In this document: in pieces, positions 7,253 to 16,509 of the stretch
How positions within the stretch are numbered: the stretch's first letter is position 1
How the letters are laid out: every line of letters starts with the position of its first letter
From: Chryseobacterium camelliae
GTDB lineage: Bacteria > Bacteroidota > Bacteroidia > Flavobacteriales > Weeksellaceae
Reading direction: 5' to 3'
Assembly: GCF_002770595.1 (NCBI RefSeq)
Contig: NZ_CP022986.1
Span: 3,720,001 to 3,784,000, forward strand
DNA length: 64,000 nucleotides
Made by a program: the position numbers and the translations under genes
The notes under the pieces: model-generated
Database searches by the model: none
What the model was told of the DNA's origin: nothing
The model's input: the letters and a program-made list of their open reading frames with translations, nothing else

Positions 7253-10200
7253 ATGACAAATTTTTATTCTAAAATCAAGAAGTTAACGCACGCCGTCTTT
7301 ATGGCGGGAGCGTTAATGCTGGGATCTGCCCAGGCGCAAACGACTCTCGCAGCAGGTGATATTGCATTCACCGCATATGATTCAACACCCAGTTCGGCTA
7401 CAGGAGATGTTTTTTCATTTGTCCTGCTGGCTAATATTTCAAGCGGGACAAAAATAAGTTTTACCGATCAGGGATATCAGGGTAATAATACCTGGCAGGC
7501 AACGACAAGTGCAGGTTCAGAATCTTCCATTACATGGACCAGCGGTACTGCACTTCCAAGAGGAACTGAAGTCTATATTGTAGGGCTTACGGCCTACACG
7601 TATAATCCTTCAACAGGTACTTCTGTGGCTAACGGAACGGTAGCGCTCACCGATGGAACATCCAGCAATGGGCTATCATTATCTACCGTGGGTGATCAGG
7701 TTATAGCATTTCAGGGAGGCAACGGAAGCATTACAGGGACGGGAGTCACCTGCATTGCCGGTATCAATTATTATTATACCGCCGCTTCTACATCTGCTGC
7801 CTGGAACGTTGGAGCTCCATCCGGTCCTAATGCCTCTTTGATGCCTCCGGGACTTACGGGAGGGACAAGTGCATTCTACACAGGTCCTATAGCAGCTGAT
7901 ACCCCTGATTCAGGAAAATTCAACTGTACCGGAGTACCTACTTCTACGGTAGCAAATGTGAGGACAGCAGTAATGGATAATGCCAACTGGACGCTTAGTA
8001 ATTCCTCCGGATCACAGTATTCAGGATGTACTTTCATTGGCGGTGCTCCTGTGATCACAGCCAGTCCTGCCAACAGGACGATCTGTGCCGGAGGTACGAC
8101 TACCTTTACGGTAAGTTCGTCAGGAGCCACTTCTTACCAATGGTATCAGAATTCAGGAAGCGGTTTTATTGCTTTAACCAATACGGCTCCTTATTCAGGA
8201 GTAACCACCGGTACGCTGACGATAACCGGAGCAACAGCAGCGATGAACGGCTATCAGTACCGTGCCGTGGCCAGTAATACTTCGGGTTCTGCTACCTCTA
8301 CTGCTGCAACCCTTACGGTGGTAAGCATCAGTACTACAGGGAGCAAAACAGATGTAGCCTGTAACGGAGGCTCCAATGGAAGTGCTACTGTAGTGCCATC
8401 GGGAGGTGTAGCCCCTTATTCTTATTCATGGGCACCTTTTGGCGGTACTGCAGCTACGGCTACAGGGCTGTCTGCCGGAACCTATACCGTAACGGTAACT
8501 GATAATTCCGGATGTCAGACCACAAGGACATTTACAATCAATCAGCCTGCAAGTGCAGTGTCCGGAACGACAGTGGTAACGAATGTAGCGTGTAACGGCG
8601 CTTCTAACGGATCGATCAACTTAACACCGGCAGGAGGAACGGCACCGTATACCTTTAACTGGGGTGGTGGAATCACGACAGAAGACCGTACCGGCTTAGC
8701 AGCAGGAACATATACCGTAACCATCACCGATGCTAACGGATGTACTGCTACAGTAAATGCAACCGTAACCCAGCCTGCAAGTGCAGTGTCCGGAACAACG
8801 GTTGTAACAAACGTAGCATGTAACGGCGCTTCCAACGGATCGATCAACTTAACACCGGCAGGAGGAACCGCACCGTATACCTTCAACTGGGGTGGTGGAA
8901 TCACGACCGAAGACCGTACCGGTTTAGCCGCAGGAACGTATACCGTAACCATCACTGATGCCAACGGATGTACCGCGACAGTAAATGCAACGGTAACCCA
9001 GCCTGCAAGTGCAGTGTCCGGAACAACGGTTGTAACAAACGTAGCATGTAACGGCGCTTCCAACGGATCGATTAACTTAACACCGGCAGGAGGAACAGCA
9101 CCGTATACCTTTAACTGGGGCGGAGGTGTAACCACTGAAGACCGTACTGGCTTAGCCGCAGGAACCTATACCGTAACCATCACCGATGCTAACGGATGTA
9201 CTGCTACAGTAAATGCAACCGTAACCCAGCCTGCAAGTGCAGTGTCCGGAACGACAGTGGTAACAAACGTAGCATGTAACGGCGCTTCCAACGGATCGAT
9301 CAACTTAACACCGGCAGGAGGAACAGCACCGTATACCTTCAACTGGGGTGGTGGAATCACGACAGAAGACCGTACCGGCTTAGCAGCAGGAACCTATACC
9401 GTAACCATCACCGATGCTAACGGATGTACTGCTACAGTAAACGCAACCGTAACCCAGCCTGCAAGTGCAGTGTCCGGAACGACAGTTGTAACTAACGTAG
9501 CGTGTAACGGCGCTTCCAACGGATCGATCAACTTAACACCGGCAGGAGGAACAGCACCGTATACCTTTAACTGGGGTGGTGGAATCACGACAGAAGACCG
9601 CACCGGTTTAGCAGCAGGAACCTATACCGTAACCATCACTGATGCTAACGGATGTACTGCTACAGTAAACGCAACCGTAACCCAGCCTGCAAGTGCAGTG
9701 TCCGGGACAACAGTGGTAACGAACGTAGCGTGTAACGGCGCTTCTAATGGATCGATCAACTTAACACCGGCAGGAGGAACAGCACCGTATACCTTCAACT
9801 GGGGTGGTGGAATCACGACAGAAGACCGTACCGGTTTAGCCGCAGGAACGTATACCGTAATTATCACTGATGCTAACGGATGTACTGCAACGGTTAATGC
9901 AACGGTTACACAACCTACTGCATTAAGCGGAACCGTTACCCAAACCAATGTACTTTGTAACGGAGGATCAACCGGAACTGCTACTGTAACGGTAACAGGA
10001 GGAACAGCACCATACACTTATTCATGGTCTCCATCCGGAGGAACAGCAGCAACCGCTACTGGCCTGTCTGCCGGAACATACACTGTGACGGTAACTGATG
10101 CTAACGGATGTACACTGACAAGGACTGTTACGATTACTCAATCGAGTGCAGTGTCCGGAACAACAGTGGTAACGAACGTAGCATGTAACGGCGCTTCCAA

Positions 10201-13200
10201 CGGATCTATTAACTTAACACCGGCAGGAGGAACAGCACCGTATACTTTCAACTGGGGCGGAGGTGTCACTACCGAAGACCGCACCGGCTTAGCCGCAGGA
10301 ACCTATACCGTAATCATCACTGATGCTAACGGATGTACTGCTACAGTAAATGCAACCGTAACCCAGCCTGCAAGTGCAGTGTCCGGAACAACAGTGGTAA
10401 CGAACGTAGCATGTAACGGCGCTTCCAACGGAGCGATTAACTTAACACCGGCAGGAGGAACGGCACCGTATACCTTTAACTGGGGTGGTGGAATCACGAC
10501 AGAAGACCGTACCGGCTTAGCCGCAGGAACCTATACCGTAACCATCACCGATGCTAACGGATGTACTGCTACAGTAAACGCAACCGTAACCCAGCCTGCA
10601 AGTGCAGTGTCCGGAACAACAGTGGTAACGAACGTAGCATGTAACGGCGCTTCCAACGGATCTATTAACTTAACACCGGCAGGAGGAACAGCACCGTATA
10701 CCTTTAACTGGGGCGGAGGTGTAACCACCGAAGACCGTACCGGCTTAGCAGCAGGAACCTATACCGTAACCATCACTGATGCTAACGGATGTACTGCTAC
10801 AGTAAATGCAACGGTTACACAACCTACTGCATTAAGCGGAACCGTTACCCAAACCAATGTACTTTGTAACGGAGGATCAACCGGAACAGCTACTGTGACT
10901 GTAACAGGAGGAACAGCACCATACACTTATTCATGGTCTCCATCCGGAGGAACAGCAGCAACCGCTACTGGCCTGTCTGCCGGAACATACACTGTGACGG
11001 TAACTGATGCTAACGGATGTACACTGACAAGGACTGTTACGATTACTCAATCGAGTGCAGTATCCGGAACGACAGTGGTAACGAACGTAGCATGTAACGG
11101 CGCTTCTAATGGATCGATTAACTTAACACCGGCAGGAGGAACAGCACCGTATACATTCAACTGGGGTGGTGGAATCACGACAGAAGACCGTACCGGTTTA
11201 GCAGCAGGAACGTATACCGTAATCATTACTGATGCCAACGGATGTACTGCTACAGTAAATGCAACCGTAACCCAGCCTGCAAGTGCAGTATCCGGAACGA
11301 CAGTGGTAACGAACGTAGCGTGTAACGGCGCTTCCAACGGATCTATTAACTTAACACCGGCAGGAGGAACGGCACCGTATACATTCAACTGGGGTGGTGG
11401 AATCACGACAGAAGACCGCACCGGTTTAGCAGCAGGAACGTATACCGTAATCATTACTGATGCCAACGGATGTACTGCTACAGTAAATGCAACCGTAACC
11501 CAGCCTGCAAGTGCAGTATCAGGGACAACAGTGGTAACGAACGTAGCGTGTAACGGCGCTTCCAACGGATCTATTAACTTAACACCGGCGGGAGGAACGG
11601 CACCGTATACATTCAACTGGGGTGGTGGAATCACGACAGAAGACCGCACCGGTTTAGCCGCAGGAACCTATACCGTAACCATCACCGATGCTAACGGATG
11701 TACTGCTACAGTAAACGCAACCGTAACCCAGCCTGCAAGTGCAGTGTCCGGAACGACAGTGGTAACGAACGTAGCATGTAACGGCGCTTCCAACGGATCT
11801 ATTAACTTAACACCGGCAGGAGGAACAGCACCGTATACCTTTAACTGGGGCGGAGGTGTAACCACCGAAGACCGTACCGGCTTAGCAGCAGGAACCTATA
11901 CCGTAACCATCACTGATGCTAACGGATGTACTGCAACGGTTAATGCAACGGTTACACAACCTACTGCATTAAGCGGAACCGTTACCCAAACCAATGTACT
12001 TTGTAACGGAGGATCAACCGGAACTGCTACTGTAACGGTAACAGGAGGAACAGCACCATACACTTATTCATGGTCTCCATCCGGAGGAACAGCAGCAACC
12101 GCTACTGGCCTGTCTGCCGGAACATACACTGTGACGGTAACTGATGCTAACGGATGTACACTGACAAGGACTGTTACGATTACTCAATCGAGTGCAGTGT
12201 CCGGAACAACAGTGGTAACGAACGTAGCATGTAACGGCGCTTCCAACGGATCTATTAACTTAACACCGGCAGGAGGAACAGCACCGTATACTTTCAACTG
12301 GGGCGGAGGTGTCACTACCGAAGACCGCACCGGCTTAGCCGCAGGAACCTATACCGTAATCATCACTGATGCTAACGGATGTACTGCTACAGTAAATGCA
12401 ACCGTAACCCAGCCTGCAAGTGCAGTGTCCGGAACAACAGTGGTAACGAACGTAGCATGTAACGGCGCTTCCAACGGAGCGATTAACTTAACACCGGCAG
12501 GAGGAACGGCACCGTATACCTTTAACTGGGGTGGTGGAATCACGACAGAAGACCGTACCGGCTTAGCCGCAGGAACCTATACCGTAACCATCACTGATGC
12601 TAACGGATGTACTGCTACAGTAAACGCAACCGTAACCCAGCCTGCAAGTGCAGTATCCGGAACGACAGTGGTAACGGATGTAGCATGTAACGGCGCTTCC
12701 AACGGATCGATCAACTTAACACCGGCAGGAGGAACAGCACCGTATACCTTTAACTGGGGCGGAGGTGTAACTACCGAAGACCGCATCGGTTTAGCCGCAG
12801 GAACGTATACTGTTGTTATTACCGATGCTAACGGATGTACTGCTACAGTAAATGCAACGGTTACACAACCTACTGCATTAAGCGGAACCGTTACCCAAAC
12901 GAATATAGCTTGTAACGGAGGATCTACCGGAAGTGCAACTATAACAGTGACGGGAGGAACAGCACCATACACTTATTCATGGTCTCCATCCGGAGGAACC
13001 ACTGCCACAGCATCAGGCTTAGCTGCCGGAATATACACTGTGGTTGTGACTGATTCTAAAGGATGTACATTAACAAGGACTGTAACCATTACCCAGTCGG
13101 GTCCGGTAGCTGCACCTACAGGAGCAGCAACCCAGAATTTCACGTCGGGAAGCACTTTAAGCGCTTTAGTGGTTACAGGGCAGAATATCAAATGGTATGC

Positions 13201-13600
13201 TTCGGCATCTGATGCCGCTAACCATACCGGTAGTTTGCCGATCACGACAGTATTGGTGAATAATACGACTTATTATGCTACTCAGACCGTAGGAAGCTGT
13301 GAATCATCAGCCTCTCTGGCAGTATTGGCAATTAACAATACTTTAGGAGTAGACAATGCACCGTCTAAATCTAAACTTCAGATCTATCCTAATCCGGTAA
13401 GGGACATCCTTAACATCAGCGGCCAGGAAACCATCAGTAAGGTAATTATTACCGCTGCTGACGGCCGAAGAGTAACGGAAGTAAAACTGCAGGCCAATGA
13501 GCGAAGCGTTGACGTTCGCGAATTGCCTCAGGGAATGTATCTGATCCAGATATTTACAGGTAACGGAATTGTTCATACCTTTAAATTCATCAAGAAGTAA
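7253..13600 (+). CDS. Giant SprB-repeat surface protein with T9SS sorting domain
   Basis: A 2115-residue exported protein. Order of parts: signal peptide (1-29, ending AQAQT); an N-terminal beta domain starting GDIAFTAYDS (about 33-265) like those of lamin-tail-like surface proteins; an immunoglobulin-like domain with CAGGTTTFTV and SYQWYQ (about 268-355); 21 SprB-type repeats of about 75 residues (358-1952); another Ig-like piece (WYASASDA, YYATQTV); and a type A T9SS sorting domain (YPNPVRDILNI, then FKFIKK at the end). SprB repeats occur in the gliding adhesin SprB of Flavobacterium johnsoniae. It is likely secreted across the outer membrane and tethered at the surface as an adhesin. It is the last gene of the collar/PBP/formyltransferase unit, with a strong terminator after it. 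Confidence 0.9.
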   Translation: MTNFYSKIKKLTHAVFMAGALMLGSAQAQTTLAAGDIAFTAYDSTPSSATGDVFSFVLLANISSGTKISFTDQGYQGNNTWQATTSAGSESSITWTSGTALPRGTEVYIVGLTAYTYNPSTGTSVANGTVALTDGTSSNGLSLSTVGDQVIAFQGGNGSITGTGVTCIAGINYYYTAASTSAAWNVGAPSGPNASLMPPGLTGGTSAFYTGPIAADTPDSGKFNCTGVPTSTVANVRTAVMDNANWTLSNSSGSQYSGCTFIGGAPVITASPANRTICAGGTTTFTVSSSGATSYQWYQNSGSGFIALTNTAPYSGVTTGTLTITGATAAMNGYQYRAVASNTSGSATSTAATLTVVSISTTGSKTDVACNGGSNGSATVVPSGGVAPYSYSWAPFGGTAATATGLSAGTYTVTVTDNSGCQTTRTFTINQPASAVSGTTVVTNVACNGASNGSINLTPAGGTAPYTFNWGGGITTEDRTGLAAGTYTVTITDANGCTATVNATVTQPASAVSGTTVVTNVACNGASNGSINLTPAGGTAPYTFNWGGGITTEDRTGLAAGTYTVTITDANGCTATVNATVTQPASAVSGTTVVTNVACNGASNGSINLTPAGGTAPYTFNWGGGVTTEDRTGLAAGTYTVTITDANGCTATVNATVTQPASAVSGTTVVTNVACNGASNGSINLTPAGGTAPYTFNWGGGITTEDRTGLAAGTYTVTITDANGCTATVNATVTQPASAVSGTTVVTNVACNGASNGSINLTPAGGTAPYTFNWGGGITTEDRTGLAAGTYTVTITDANGCTATVNATVTQPASAVSGTTVVTNVACNGASNGSINLTPAGGTAPYTFNWGGGITTEDRTGLAAGTYTVIITDANGCTATVNATVTQPTALSGTVTQTNVLCNGGSTGTATVTVTGGTAPYTYSWSPSGGTAATATGLSAGTYTVTVTDANGCTLTRTVTITQSSAVSGTTVVTNVACNGASNGSINLTPAGGTAPYTFNWGGGVTTEDRTGLAAGTYTVIITDANGCTATVNATVTQPASAVSGTTVVTNVACNGASNGAINLTPAGGTAPYTFNWGGGITTEDRTGLAAGTYTVTITDANGCTATVNATVTQPASAVSGTTVVTNVACNGASNGSINLTPAGGTAPYTFNWGGGVTTEDRTGLAAGTYTVTITDANGCTATVNATVTQPTALSGTVTQTNVLCNGGSTGTATVTVTGGTAPYTYSWSPSGGTAATATGLSAGTYTVTVTDANGCTLTRTVTITQSSAVSGTTVVTNVACNGASNGSINLTPAGGTAPYTFNWGGGITTEDRTGLAAGTYTVIITDANGCTATVNATVTQPASAVSGTTVVTNVACNGASNGSINLTPAGGTAPYTFNWGGGITTEDRTGLAAGTYTVIITDANGCTATVNATVTQPASAVSGTTVVTNVACNGASNGSINLTPAGGTAPYTFNWGGGITTEDRTGLAAGTYTVTITDANGCTATVNATVTQPASAVSGTTVVTNVACNGASNGSINLTPAGGTAPYTFNWGGGVTTEDRTGLAAGTYTVTITDANGCTATVNATVTQPTALSGTVTQTNVLCNGGSTGTATVTVTGGTAPYTYSWSPSGGTAATATGLSAGTYTVTVTDANGCTLTRTVTITQSSAVSGTTVVTNVACNGASNGSINLTPAGGTAPYTFNWGGGVTTEDRTGLAAGTYTVIITDANGCTATVNATVTQPASAVSGTTVVTNVACNGASNGAINLTPAGGTAPYTFNWGGGITTEDRTGLAAGTYTVTITDANGCTATVNATVTQPASAVSGTTVVTDVACNGASNGSINLTPAGGTAPYTFNWGGGVTTEDRIGLAAGTYTVVITDANGCTATVNATVTQPTALSGTVTQTNIACNGGSTGSATITVTGGTAPYTYSWSPSGGTTATASGLAAGIYTVVVTDSKGCTLTRTVTITQSGPVAAPTGAATQNFTSGSTLSALVVTGQNIKWYASASDAANHTGSLPITTVLVNNTTYYATQTVGSCESSASLAVLAINNTLGVDNAPSKSKLQIYPNPVRDILNISGQETISKVIITAADGRRVTEVKLQANERSVDVRELPQGMYLIQIFTGNGIVHTFKFIKK
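8330..13110 (+). repeat. 21 SprB-type coding repeats, two sequence classes
   Basis: Most units are 228 bases. Class A (VSGTTVVTNVACNGASNG...) occurs 16 times and class B (LSGTVTQTNVLCNGG...) 4 times, after one divergent first unit. The order is first-A6-B-A3-B-A4-B-A3-B. Units are near-identical at DNA level. The segment 9863-10548 is identical, over all 686 bases compared, to 11909-12594 (offset 2046), showing recent block duplication or gene conversion. Long open frames on the opposite strand here are shadows of the repeat. Confidence 0.95.
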
Positions 13601-13648
13601 AACATGGTTTTCATGTATGCTTAAATAATGGTAATGCTTCATTACCTG

Positions 13649-13678
13649 AGGGCTGTCTGAAAAGACAGCCCTTTTTTT
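13649..13678 (+). terminator. Terminator after the giant SprB gene
   Basis: Ten-bp stem AGGGCTGTCT (13649-13658) with its complement (13663-13672), GAAA tetraloop and seven T residues. Confidence 0.9.
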
Positions 13679-13747
13679 ATCCGAAAACTGAACATTCATA
13701 TATTGATAAAATAGCTATATTCGTATAGAGTTTTAAAACCTGTTCAG

Positions 13748-14260
13748 ATGAGATATTATAAATTGATCATTATTTTCGGATTATTGTTTTTTCAGCTGGG
13801 AAAAGCCCAGGAAAAAGCCGATGTTATTGTAAATAAGGCCATGAAAGAAGCTCAGGCAAATAAGAAAAATGTCCTGCTGATATTTCATGCTTCATGGTGC
13901 CAGTGGTGCAGGCTGATGGAAAAGAATATGGAACGGCCTGAAACCAAACCTGTTTTTGACCAAAGATTTGTTACTGCTTATGTGGATGTCCAGGAAGTTG
14001 GTGAAAAGAAACGGCTGGAGAATCCGGGAGGCGAGGAACTGATGAAGCGGTATAAAGGAGAAAAAGCAGGATTACCGTTCTGGCTCATCCTTACTCCAAA
14101 AGGCGAGGTAATTACAGATTCCTTCAATGCAAAAGGGGAAAACCTGGGCTCGCCGGCTACAAAAGAAGAAGTGGATGTATTTATAGCCAAACTGGATCAA
14201 GCATCTCCTTTAAGTGCTCAGGACAAAACGAATATTGAAAATATATTTGTGAAGAAGTAA
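13748..14260 (+). CDS. Secreted thioredoxin family protein
   Basis: A 170-residue protein with a signal peptide (first 20 residues, ending GKAQ) and a thioredoxin-like fold. The redox motif is CQWC in FHASWCQWCRLMEK (about residues 53-56), and the cis-proline region is KAGLPFWLILTPKG. This matches periplasmic thioredoxin-like proteins (Thioredoxin_7 type) that reduce or exchange disulfides of exported proteins. The giant SprB protein just upstream has a single Cys in most repeats, so a working link is possible but not shown. It has its own terminators on both sides, so it is a single-gene unit. Confidence 0.85.
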   Translation: MRYYKLIIIFGLLFFQLGKAQEKADVIVNKAMKEAQANKKNVLLIFHASWCQWCRLMEKNMERPETKPVFDQRFVTAYVDVQEVGEKKRLENPGGEELMKRYKGEKAGLPFWLILTPKGEVITDSFNAKGENLGSPATKEEVDVFIAKLDQASPLSAQDKTNIENIFVKK

Positions 14261-14284
14261 ATGAGAAGCTGTCCGGAAGTTCAT

Positions 14285-14319
14285 AAAAAGCCGTTTTCAA
14301 ATTTGAAAACGGCTTTTTT
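14285..14319. terminator. Bidirectional terminator
   Basis: A perfect 17-bp palindrome (14285-14301 / 14302-14318) with A- and T-runs at its ends. It serves the thioredoxin gene and probably the convergent T9SS gene at 14379. Confidence 0.9.
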
Positions 14320-14378
14320 ACTGATTTTGAATCATTTCATACAGATGAATATTCATCCATACCTTACATTATCCGGCC

Positions 14379-15239
14379 TTACTTTTTGATGATCTTCTCG
14401 GTAGAATATGAATTGTCCTTGTAATGCACCTTTACAATATACTGCCCGGAAGGATAGCCGGTTAAATCCACATCGGTACCGGATGAAATCAGCTGACCGG
14501 TTACGGTATATACGTCAGCAGATTTAATGTTTGCTCCGTCTCTGAAATACACTTTCCCGGAAGTGGGGTTAGGATAGGTATTGAGGCCTTTTTTTACCGG
14601 AATTTCCGATGTACTCAATGACTGGCTGGTGATGGAAAAATTATCGATGTAAATACTGTAGTCGGCTTCAAAGTTATAGACATGACCGTCTGATGCAAAA
14701 AAAGCAAATTTCACATCATTGCTTGTTATCCCCGTAACAGTAGTGGTATATGAGGATGTCGAATGTGGCATGGATACGTTAGGCGAATCCCAGTTGGCTA
14801 ATTCGGTCCATGTAGTTCCTCCGTCTGTTGAAATCATGAATTTAAACTGATCATCACAGGTAACTTGTGGTGCAGGTCCGGCAGGATCGGAGGAATAGGG
14901 CCCGTTTGTCGTTCCATAATTGAAGGATACCGTATAGCTGCCTCCGCCACTGAGGTCAAAACTATTGGTAATGGCCCAATAAGAAGCCTCTGTGGTATAC
15001 AGGCTGACACTGATGGAAGGATTGTTGGTGGCAGTATCGGAGAGAAAAGGTTTATGTTGCCAGTCGTACGTAGTGATATTTTCCGGACCGCTTCCGATAT
15101 TGGTATTGTAAGAATTCCCGAATACCCAGTCTGCAGGAGGGAAATTATTAAAATCCTGAGTGTAGGGAGGGACAGTTGATTGGGCATTAAAACTTGCGGC
15201 CGCCAAAATGGCTGCTGCGAAAATGTACAATTTTTTCAT
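14379..15239 (-). CDS. Secreted protein with T9SS type A sorting domain
   Basis: A 286-residue exported protein. It has a signal peptide (MKKLYIFAAAILAAASFNAQ), then a jelly-roll-like beta domain of about 190 residues of the type found in cleaved-adhesin and MAM-like domains (PPYTQDFNNFPPADWVF, ISTDGGTTWTEL, IYIDNFSIT). The C-terminal T9SS sorting domain has TYPNPTSGKVYF and ends EKIIKK. The beta domain usually binds carbohydrate or protein in larger peptidases, but no catalytic part is present here. It is a likely cell-surface or secreted binding protein, transcribed alone. Confidence 0.85.
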   Translation of the reverse strand: MKKLYIFAAAILAAASFNAQSTVPPYTQDFNNFPPADWVFGNSYNTNIGSGPENITTYDWQHKPFLSDTATNNPSISVSLYTTEASYWAITNSFDLSGGGSYTVSFNYGTTNGPYSSDPAGPAPQVTCDDQFKFMISTDGGTTWTELANWDSPNVSMPHSTSSYTTTVTGITSNDVKFAFFASDGHVYNFEADYSIYIDNFSITSQSLSTSEIPVKKGLNTYPNPTSGKVYFRDGANIKSADVYTVTGQLISSGTDVDLTGYPSGQYIVKVHYKDNSYSTEKIIKK

Positions 15240-15345
15240 TTCAATTTTTTCCCAATATTAGTAAGCCATAATGGAAAAAAGAAGCATAATACTGTAGGTT
15301 TTAGCGAAAATTCAAGAATATAACAGGATAAAATTGATATTTAAT

Positions 15346-16509
15346 TTATTGATTTTTAATGCTTTGGGAATTAAATAGATCTTTTTTTAATTTTTGGTAC
15401 TGGTGCCTGTATCCAAGAGCTTTTCTTATGAGGTACAGGATGAAAAGTCCTCCTAAAATACCTATCAGGGCCAGCATGAGAATTTCCTTGGTGGCCATTT
15501 TCTTAATCGAAGCCTCGCTGATTTTTTTATTTTCCGAAATCAGGTAATTCAGCAGATCATCCTGTTTTCTGTTTTCCGGATCTGCTTCGGCAAAGTACAT
15601 TTTTTCATACCGGTCGCTTTCTTCGTACCTGCCCAGATGATAGTAATTTTCTGCAAGTTGCTTCAGCACTTCTGTCCTGGTGAAGTTGGTATTTCTCCTC
15701 TGCTCCTCATTCAGCAGGTCCAGTAAAAGGGCATTGGAAATACCGTACTGCTCTTTTTTAGCATCAATTTTGGCATGTCCGAACTTCACAAATAATTTCT
15801 GGCGTTCCGCAAAAAATTTGGGATAGCTGTTTGCGTCGGCTGCTCCGTTGTAATCAGGCTGTGCAAGTTCAAGGGTTTGTGCAGCATTCGTTGTCTGGCC
15901 CAGCTCAATTTCACAGAAACCCTTGTTAAGGTATGCCATTTTCAGATTGACAGCCGACATCTTTGATGGGTTTTTCCGGTAGATATCAATTGAGCGGCTA
16001 AAATACCGTATGGCCATTTCGCAATCCAAGGTATGGGCGTAGTTCATGCCTTTTAAATAATATACATTGCCTTTAATGTACATCAGGGCATCCGGAAACC
16101 GGTAGGCTGTCATGAGTTTTTCTGCCTCATCCAGGTAATTTTTTGTCTTTTCATTCAGGTTGATGGACTGGTACAGGCTTCCCAGGATGCCATACAGCTT
16201 GATCTGGGTCAGGGTATCTTTTTCTTTTTTGGCCAGGACCATGGTCTTGCCGCCATATTCCAGTGTCTTGTCCAGTTCACCGGTTACATTGCTGGAATTG
16301 GTGAGGGCAAATAAAACCCGGATTTTCTGTTGGTTATTCAATGCGCTCATATCCAGGCTTCCGGCCAGCTCTTTAGAGCGGTCGGGATTTTCAAGAGATG
16401 ACTGTTCTATGGCTTTTATAGTGGCATCCGATACCTGTGCATCCAGCTTGATATGCAGCATGATACAGGTCAGCAATACCATGATGGAAAAGAATTTATC
16501 TTTTTTCAT
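15346..16509 (-). CDS. TPR protein with C-terminal membrane anchor
   Basis: A 387-residue protein: a signal-like hydrophobic start (MKKDKFFSIMVLLTCIML), then tetratricopeptide-like helices (for example LGSLYQSINLNEKTKNYLDEAEK, YLKGMNYAHTLDCEMAIRYFSRSIDIYR and LAENYYHLGRYEESDRY), and a transmembrane segment at about 345-365 (LMLALIGILGGLFILYLI) followed by a short basic cytoplasmic tail. It has the build of flavobacterial TPR-TM regulators but lacks a DNA-binding or kinase domain. Its start overlaps the end of the preceding TPR/AraC gene by 14 bases, so the two are coupled. It may be a partner that passes a periplasmic signal to that regulator. Confidence 0.75.
   Translation of the reverse strand: MKKDKFFSIMVLLTCIMLHIKLDAQVSDATIKAIEQSSLENPDRSKELAGSLDMSALNNQQKIRVLFALTNSSNVTGELDKTLEYGGKTMVLAKKEKDTLTQIKLYGILGSLYQSINLNEKTKNYLDEAEKLMTAYRFPDALMYIKGNVYYLKGMNYAHTLDCEMAIRYFSRSIDIYRKNPSKMSAVNLKMAYLNKGFCEIELGQTTNAAQTLELAQPDYNGAADANSYPKFFAERQKLFVKFGHAKIDAKKEQYGISNALLLDLLNEEQRRNTNFTRTEVLKQLAENYYHLGRYEESDRYEKMYFAEADPENRKQDDLLNYLISENKKISEASIKKMATKEILMLALIGILGGLFILYLIRKALGYRHQYQKLKKDLFNSQSIKNQ

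Noticed and set aside
8542..12972. Long open frames on the minus strand across the SprB repeats
   Set aside because: They repeat with the same period as the sense repeats and have no start context or family likeness; they are shadows of codon bias in the repeated gene.
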